A stretch of 64,000 nt of DNA from an uncultured bacterium (GTDB taxonomy: Bacteria; Verrucomicrobiota; Lentisphaeria; Victivallales; UBA1829): positions 1 through 64,000 of the forward strand of contig URKJ01000010.1 in NCBI GenBank assembly GCA_900548385.1, read 5' to 3'. The notes beneath the pieces were generated by a model. The model saw only the letters and a program-made list of their open reading frames with translations, did not search any database and was not told the DNA's origin. This document shows positions 57,650-64,000 of the stretch, piece after piece (the stretch's first letter is position 1; every line of letters begins with the position of its first letter). A program made the translations under genes and the position numbers.

Positions 57650-59680
57650 TTATTCCTCGTCGTCGGAGTGTCCCGCTTTGAACTTGTTGATGATCTCTGC
57701 CGCAACATTCGGCGGCATGACTTCATAACGGGCGAATTCCAGTTCAAACGAGCCGCGTCCCTGTGTCATGGAGCGCAGTTCCGTCGCATATTTGGAGAGC
57801 TCTGCGAGGGGGACTTCCGCTTCCAGAACCTGCATTCCGTCTTCGGCGTCCATGCCGATGATCCGTCCGCGTTTCTGGTTCAGATGCCCCGTGATGTCTC
57901 CCATGAATTCCGCCGGGGTGTAGATTTTCACCGACATGACCGGTTCCCGGAGAACCGGACTCGCCTTTTCCATCGCCGCGCGGAACGCTTTGCGGGCGGC
58001 GATCTTGAACGCCATTTCCGAGGAGTCGACATCATGGAATTTGCCGTCGTAAACGGTGACTTTGACGTTTTCGACGACGCATCCTGCCAGCGGTCCGCAT
58101 GCCATTGCTTCCAAGACGCCTTTTTCGACTGCCGGGATATAGTTTTTCGGAATCGTTCCGCCGACGACCGCGTTTTCGAATTCAAACCGTTCCGCCGAGG
58201 GTTCGATGCGCAGATAGACTTCCGCAAACTGACCGTGTCCGCCCGACTGTTTTTTGTGGCGGTAATGCCCTTCGCCGCGTCCGTTGATGGCTTCGCGGTA
58301 AGGGATTTTCGGCGCGGTTACGCCGACTTCGACTTTGGCGATGTCGCGCAGGCGGCGCAATGCGATCTGGAGGTGCTGTTCGCCCATGCCGCTGAAAATG
58401 GTTTCGTGCGTTTCCTGATTGATCCCCACATGGAGAGTCGGGTCGCATTCGCAGAGCTTTTGGAGCCCGGTCATGATCTTGTCTTCATCTCCGCTCTTGA
58501 CGGCGCTGATCGCATAGGAGAATACGGGGCTTGGGAAAGACATCGGCGACATGACGTGGCAGTTTGCAGATTCGCCGAGCGTATCGCCTGTTTTTGTCGC
58601 TTTGAGCTTTGCGACGCCGCAGATACAGCCCGGACATGCTTCGTTGATGGGAATCTGCGTTTTGCCGTTCAGGAAGATCAGCTGACCGAGGTGTTCTCTG
58701 GTTCCGTTGTTGAGATTGAGAATATCGCTGTTGGAGCGGATGTTTCCGGTAAGAACGCGGAAGAACGCGAACTGACCGACGTGCGGATCCAGGACCGTTT
58801 TGAAGACGAATGCGGCGGCGGGACCGTCCACGGCGGGTTTGACAATGGTTCCGTCGGAGGCGACACGGGTCCGTTCCAACGGGTTCTGGCTGATGTTGAT
58901 GATACCGTTCATCACTTCGTCAACACCGATATCTTTTGCGACGCTTCCGGCGAAAACGGGGATCAGAGTTCCGGCTTTGAGGGCGTCATGCAGTCCCGCC
59001 ATTATTTCTGCTTCGGTGAGCTGTTCTCCGCCGAGATAACGCTCCATCAGGGCCTCATCGGCTTCCGCAACGGTATCGAACAGGACTTCCCGGCACTGTG
59101 CGGCGTATTCTTTGAGTTCGTCCGGGAGCTGTGCCGGATCGCCGAGAACGCTGACGACCCGCTGGAAGTCCGGGCCTTTTCCGACAGGCAGCGTCATGGG
59201 AACGCAGACGTTTTTCCCGTATGCTTCCTGAAGCTGTGAGACGACCCGGAAAAAGTCGGCGTCTTCGCGGTCCAGACGGTTGATGAACGCCAGTTTGGGA
59301 ATATCGAAACTCTTACCGAGCTTGAATGCGCGGGAGGCTCCGATCTCAAGGCCGTTTGCGCCGTCGAGCACGACGAGAGCGGCGCCGCTGGCGCGGTAAG
59401 CGGGGATGACTTCGCCGATGAACGGTCCGTATCCGGGCGTATCGGAGAAAAAGAAACGGAATCCGTTCCATTCGCAGCTCATGTAGGCGGTGTAGATGCT
59501 GGACCGTTTTTCCTGTTCATCCGGTGTAAAATCGGAGACGCTCGTTTTGGTGTCCACGGATCCCAGGCGGTCGACGGCTTTCGCCTTGTAGAGCATGAGG
59601 TCGCAGAGGGTGGTTTTACCGCAGCCGCTATGACCGGCTACGACGAAATTGCGGATCTTGGTCGGTTCGAATTTCATCAT
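57650..59680 (-). CDS. Elongation factor G-like GTPase (EF-G2 type)
   Basis: 676 aa, EF-G length with all five domains. G motifs are GHSGCGKTTL (P-loop, residues 16-25), DTPGYGPF (80-87) and NRLD (134-137). The catalytic His of EF-G (DTPGHVDF) is Tyr84, and the NKxD Lys is Arg135, as in EF-G-like paralogues such as the Thermus second EF-G. Domain IV includes HKKQSGGHGQFAEVYLRIEP. The start ATGATG at 59680/59677 follows GGAG by 6 bp. An upstream in-frame extension to 59875 would be AT-rich intergenic DNA. Its role in translation or ribosome rescue is unproven. Confidence 0.88.
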   Translation of the reverse strand: MMKFEPTKIRNFVVAGHSGCGKTTLCDLMLYKAKAVDRLGSVDTKTSVSDFTPDEQEKRSSIYTAYMSCEWNGFRFFFSDTPGYGPFIGEVIPAYRASGAALVVLDGANGLEIGASRAFKLGKSFDIPKLAFINRLDREDADFFRVVSQLQEAYGKNVCVPMTLPVGKGPDFQRVVSVLGDPAQLPDELKEYAAQCREVLFDTVAEADEALMERYLGGEQLTEAEIMAGLHDALKAGTLIPVFAGSVAKDIGVDEVMNGIINISQNPLERTRVASDGTIVKPAVDGPAAAFVFKTVLDPHVGQFAFFRVLTGNIRSNSDILNLNNGTREHLGQLIFLNGKTQIPINEACPGCICGVAKLKATKTGDTLGESANCHVMSPMSFPSPVFSYAISAVKSGDEDKIMTGLQKLCECDPTLHVGINQETHETIFSGMGEQHLQIALRRLRDIAKVEVGVTAPKIPYREAINGRGEGHYRHKKQSGGHGQFAEVYLRIEPSAERFEFENAVVGGTIPKNYIPAVEKGVLEAMACGPLAGCVVENVKVTVYDGKFHDVDSSEMAFKIAARKAFRAAMEKASPVLREPVMSVKIYTPAEFMGDITGHLNQKRGRIIGMDAEDGMQVLEAEVPLAELSKYATELRSMTQGRGSFELEFARYEVMPPNVAAEIINKFKAGHSDDEE

Positions 59681-59930
59681 ACGCTTCTCCATTCTTTTTA
59701 AGTTTTTTACGATACATAAAAATGCAGTGAGAACAATTAATGCCGCGTTCTGAAACTGACAATAACATCGGATTCGCGGATTGTCAATTCCCCGGAAAAG
59801 TTTTTTTGCATATTTTTTTGCATTCCGTTCAAAGTTTTTGTAAAAAAACGGATTTCCGGCTTTCATCTTGAGCAAACTGTGTGTATATTATGACATGTGC
59901 GAAGTCAAGCAACCATAAAGGAGCGTTTTC

Positions 59931-61177
<1,247 letters not shown>

Positions 61178-61181
<4 letters not shown>

Positions 61182-61618
61182 ACATTCCCGCGGACCGCAA
61201 TATTTCAGGAGACGTCGTCGTGCGTCTCCTGGAGAAAGAGCCGGCGTTCGACTATTCCGCCGATGTGGAGGCTCTGTATCGCGGTGCGGGGTGGATCGGG
61301 GAAGGCGATTCCGCGGAATTCATTCCGCAGATGCTGAAAAATTCGTTCTGCGTTGTCGGTGCGTTTTACCGGGGGCGGCTGATCGGCATGATGCGGGCGC
61401 TTTCCGACGGGATCAGTGATGCGTATTTGCTGGATATGGTGGTGCTGAAAGAATTCCGCGGACACGGGATCGCGTCGCGGATTTTGGAAACGATTGTCTC
61501 CAGCCTGAAAAATCTTGGAATCGACTGGATCGTCTGCATATCGGTCCCGGATGTTGAGAAGCTGTATCTCAAATACGGCAAAACGATGGACCGGCATACT
61601 CCGATCCGTTTTCTGTAA
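61178..61618 (+). CDS. GNAT-family N-acetyltransferase
   Basis: 146 aa. The acetyl-CoA loop is VVLKEFRGHGIASRILE (the R/Q-x-x-G-x-G/A pattern), with SDAYLLDMVVL before it and the C-terminal VEKLYLKYGKTM. The substrate is unknown. It starts with GTG 61178 overlapping the icd stop and is followed 17 bp later by the DUF2156 gene, forming one operon toward waaG. Confidence 0.8.
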
Positions 61619-61635
61619 CACGGAGTGAGGGGGCT

Positions 61636-62559
61636 ATGGATCAATTTGTATTTGAGCGTTTCAAACGGGTCACCATCGGGGACCGTTCCGTACTGGAGCC
61701 GCTGCTGCTTGCTTCCGAGCCGGCGACCTGTGAATCGAATTTTCTGAATATCTTCGTCTGGGGGCATATTTACAATACCCAATATCAGGTTTACGGCGGC
61801 AGACCGTATGTCTATCTGGAAGAAGAGGACGAACTTCTGTTTCCGGGGGCGGTGAATGGCGTCTACCCATCGCCGTCCGAGCTGGCGGCGGTTTCCGCGG
61901 AGATGCGGGCGCACGGCAAAAACGGGATCATTCATCAGGTGAAAGCCGATTACATGGAGATTTTCCCGGAATACACGGAATATTTCCGCGCCGAACAGGT
62001 GATCGAGGACATCGGGGAATATATTTACAGTCTTCAGGATCTTGTGGAACTGCGCGGTTCCAAACTGGCAAAAAAGAAAAATCTGATTTCCCAGTTCAAA
62101 CGTCTGTATCCGGATTACCGGGTCGTTCCGCTGACCGCCGCACAGCTGGCGGACTGCAGGGCGCTTGCCGATTCCTGGCGCGAGGCCAAACTTGCGACGA
62201 ACCCCGATCATGCGGAGGGGATCGTGGAGGAACACGAGGCGCTGGATCTGACATTTGATAATTACGCGAATCTGTCTATTGAGGGTGTCTGTATCTACGT
62301 CGGGGAAAAACTGGTGGCGTTTGCCATGTGCAGCCGGGTCAATTCCGAACTGTTCACGATTCATTTCGAGAAAAACGATCTGAACTGCAAAGGATCGGGT
62401 CAGATCATCAATCAGGAGACTGCGCGCGCACTGCTTCCCCTCGGCAAGTATATCGACCGCGAGCAGGATCTCGGTGTGGAGGGGCTGAGACACGCGAAAA
62501 TGTCGTATCAGCCGATTCAGCTGCTCCGTAATTACAATCTGATTCCTCTGGAGGGCTGA
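61636..62559 (+). CDS. DUF2156-family protein (aminoacyl-tRNA-dependent transferase fold)
   Basis: 307 aa. It opens FERFKRVTIGDRSVLEPLLL, then CESNFLNIFVWGHI and YSLQDLVELRGSKLAKKKNLIS, with NQETARALLPLGKYIDREQDLG near the end, matching DUF2156. The domain is the soluble part related to the phosphatidylglycerol lysyltransferase catalytic domain (double GNAT fold). No membrane domain is fused here, so the acceptor is unknown. A GAGGGG site precedes ATG, and waaG follows by 1 bp. Confidence 0.82.
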   Translation: MDQFVFERFKRVTIGDRSVLEPLLLASEPATCESNFLNIFVWGHIYNTQYQVYGGRPYVYLEEEDELLFPGAVNGVYPSPSELAAVSAEMRAHGKNGIIHQVKADYMEIFPEYTEYFRAEQVIEDIGEYIYSLQDLVELRGSKLAKKKNLISQFKRLYPDYRVVPLTAAQLADCRALADSWREAKLATNPDHAEGIVEEHEALDLTFDNYANLSIEGVCIYVGEKLVAFAMCSRVNSELFTIHFEKNDLNCKGSGQIINQETARALLPLGKYIDREQDLGVEGLRHAKMSYQPIQLLRNYNLIPLEG

Positions 62560-62560
62560 C

Positions 62561-63697
62561 GTGCGGATCGCGATGGCAATTTTCCGGGCAATACCGGAAA
62601 ACGGGATGCGGAACTGTCTGCTGCGGATTGCAGAGGCGGCGCGCCGTCGCGGTCATGAGATTATCGTGTACACCAGTGAATGGAAAGAGGAATCCCCCGA
62701 TTTCATCCGGGTGGTACGATTCAATATTCATTCGTCACAATATCACAAGCGGACACGCGAGTTCTTTTTCCGTCTCGCCGATGCCGTGCGGGAGGATAAA
62801 CCTGCCGCCGTTCTGGGATTCAACCGCGGTCCCGGTCTTGACTATTATTTCACCGGAGGCAACTGTTTCGTTTTTACCGAGAAGCAGAACCGGAGCGGCG
62901 TATATCGCCTGTTCAACCGGGAGTATGCCACGCGCGCGGCATTGGAGCAGGAGGTGTTTTCGCCTGCTTCCGGAACCGGGATTTTTTATTTCGGCGAAGA
63001 ACAGAAGAAGCAGTTCATCCGCACATTCCATACCCCGCCGGAACGGTTTATCCGGCTTTCCCCCTCCGCGAATCAGGATTGCCGCCGGACGGCGGATTAT
63101 GAGTTCCTGCGGGCGGAGAAACGGCGTCAGCTTTCCGCCGGAGAGGATCAGCTCGTTCTGGTGCAGGTTGCCGCGAATATGATGCAGAAAGGGGTGGACC
63201 GGACAATTCTTGCGACAGCTTCCCTGCCGGAGGAGATCCGCCGCCGCGTGCGTCTTTGTCTGATCGGACGCGACATCCCGAAACTGCATCGTCTTGCCGC
63301 GGAGCTTGGTTTGGACGGACAGATTCTTTTTACGGGAGCGCTCCACGACATCCGCGATTATCTGTTTGCCGCGGACCTGATGGTGCATCCCGCCCGGTTT
63401 GAGGTGACGGGTCCGATGCTGCTGGAGGCGCTGGATGCGGGGCTTCCCGTTCTCTGCACCGATACTTGCGGCTATGCGGATTATGTGACGAAATCCCATG
63501 CGGGCGGAACCGTTTCCGGAAAAGGATTCGATCAGATGGAATTGAACGCCTCCCTGCTTTCCTTTCTTTGGAATGCCGGCCAGTTGAAATATCTTTCGGA
63601 ATACGCGCTTGATTTTATGAAACATCATGATACATTTGCATATGCCGATATGGTTGTGGATGTTCTGGAACAGAAAGGTAGCCATGCAGTCCGTTGA
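62561..63697 (+). CDS. waaG: WaaG-like lipopolysaccharide core glycosyltransferase (GT4)
   Basis: 378 aa. A GT-B fold with RAIPENGMRNCLLRIAEAARRR at the N-terminus (MxIAMxIF... start). The C-terminal GT4 nucleotide-sugar site is HPARFEVTGPMLLEALDAGLPV (E-x7-E motif). It fits WaaG, which adds the first glucose of the LPS outer core on the inner leaflet of the inner membrane. A GTG start at 62561 follows GGAGGGC. It overlaps the kinase gene behind it by 14 bp, the usual waaG-waaP order. Confidence 0.88.
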   Translation: MRIAMAIFRAIPENGMRNCLLRIAEAARRRGHEIIVYTSEWKEESPDFIRVVRFNIHSSQYHKRTREFFFRLADAVREDKPAAVLGFNRGPGLDYYFTGGNCFVFTEKQNRSGVYRLFNREYATRAALEQEVFSPASGTGIFYFGEEQKKQFIRTFHTPPERFIRLSPSANQDCRRTADYEFLRAEKRRQLSAGEDQLVLVQVAANMMQKGVDRTILATASLPEEIRRRVRLCLIGRDIPKLHRLAAELGLDGQILFTGALHDIRDYLFAADLMVHPARFEVTGPMLLEALDAGLPVLCTDTCGYADYVTKSHAGGTVSGKGFDQMELNASLLSFLWNAGQLKYLSEYALDFMKHHDTFAYADMVVDVLEQKGSHAVR

Positions 63698-64000
63698 AAT
63701 ATCCCCGGAACTTGCGCCGCTTCTGAGCGGTGATCCGTTTGCGAAAGCCTTTGCGGTCGAGGGCAGGGTGTTCCGCAATGTCAAAAACCGCAAAACGGTC
63801 CGTTTTCTCTGGAACGGCAAACCGTATTTCATCAAGATGCACCGGGGTATCGGCTGGGGGGAGATCTTCAAGAACTGGTTTCAGTTCAAACGTCCGGTGC
63901 TTGGTGCGTCGAACGAATTCCGGGCGATCCGTCACATGGAGGCGCTCGGACTCGACACCATGCGCGCCTGCGCGTTCGGGGAACGCGGATGGAATCCCGC
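63684..64000 (+). CDS. waaP: WaaP-like LPS core heptose kinase (partial, runs off the window)
   Basis: The first 105 codons are present and the 3' end is cut off by the window. The sequence contains YFIKMHRGIGWGEIFKNW, PVLGASNEFRAIRHMEALG and FGERGWNPA, which match WaaP (heptose I phosphorylation of the LPS inner core; ATP, membrane-associated). ATG 63684 lies within the last codons of waaG. The kinase catalytic motifs are expected beyond position 64000. Confidence 0.85.
   Translation, partial: MQSVEISPELAPLLSGDPFAKAFAVEGRVFRNVKNRKTVRFLWNGKPYFIKMHRGIGWGEIFKNWFQFKRPVLGASNEFRAIRHMEALGLDTMRACAFGERGWNP

Noticed and set aside
57539..59239. Plus-strand open frame of 566 codons opposite the EF-G-like gene
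   Set aside because: Phe/Asp/Arg-rich antisense translation; the minus strand has complete EF-G motifs.

Overview
This 64 kb window is one continuous chromosomal stretch of roughly 55-58% GC with dense, short-spaced operons on both strands. It contains no rRNA, tRNA, CRISPR array, insertion sequence or integrase that I can recognise. The organism looks like a Gram-negative anaerobe of the PVC group, most likely Lentisphaerota (Victivallis-like). This is an inference from LPS core genes (waaG/waaP), pilin-like proteins with the N-terminal stretch FTLIELLVVIAIIAILAG, several glycoside hydrolases, a Ser/Thr kinase with a zinc ribbon and a DLG motif, and a Rex-controlled NADH-linked iron-sulfur operon. 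No marker gene here proves the phylum.

Layout. 1-4.7 kb (+): aspS, a lytic transglycosylase, a DUF3047 protein, a stand-alone LarC C-terminal domain and a HemW-like radical SAM protein. 4.7-8.9 kb (-): a small secreted protein, a MurA with Asp in place of the catalytic Cys, and a Prc-type protease. 9.1-13.7 kb (+): a GH42-like protein, an RlmI-like methyltransferase and a CPA2 antiporter. 13.7-20.2 kb (+): a Rex-regulated cluster comprising a strong sigma-70 promoter with a Rex operator on its start site, rex, NuoE-, NuoF- and [FeFe]-hydrogenase-like genes, a pseudo-receiver and a membrane protein with a duplicated PH-like domain. 20.2-21.4 kb (+): folB and an acyl-ACP thioesterase. 21.4-27.0 kb (-): a pilin-like operon (four prepilin-type proteins, one of them 969 aa, plus a secreted protein). 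27.1-29.8 kb (+): a membrane Ser/Thr kinase and a receiver protein behind a promoter bracketed by an 11-bp inverted repeat.

29.9-37.9 kb (-): a vitamin operon led by an FMN riboswitch: ribBA, ribH, nusB, ftsY, a C39-like peptidase, ribD, ribE, a TIM-barrel-like protein and pdxJ. 38.0-39.6 kb (+): an isochorismatase-like hydrolase and an arginase-like protein. 39.6-44.9 kb (-): a GH36-like alpha-galactosidase, a 904-aa clan GH-A glycosidase and a prepilin-like protein. The last two share a promoter that overlaps that of the divergent XylR-type regulator at 45-46.2 kb. 46.3-53.3 kb (+): sbcD without sbcC, a glutaredoxin-like protein, a three-gene set (DUF785 protease-like lipoprotein, inactive transglutaminase with 7 TM, RimK-related ATP-grasp ligase), an EamA transporter and a HAD-Nudix fusion. 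53.4-59.7 kb: a Gfo/Idh/MocA oxidoreductase divergent from an AraC regulator, a DUF89 phosphatase, an unrecognised beta-rich protein and an EF-G-like GTPase. 59.9-64 kb (+): icd, a GNAT protein, DUF2156, waaG and a truncated waaP.

The strongest candidate for something undescribed is the Rex-controlled cluster. Its domain composition is that of the NADH-linked trimeric HydABC hydrogenases, but the H-cluster pocket of the catalytic subunit is rebuilt: one cluster-ligating Cys is Ser, and both Met residues near the di-iron site are replaced by Gly and Arg. It is followed closely by a receiver protein that cannot be phosphorylated in the usual way. Other notable points are two promoters bracketed by perfect inverted repeats, the HAD-Nudix fusion, and the pilin-like operon whose members lack Gly at the position before the predicted cleavage site.
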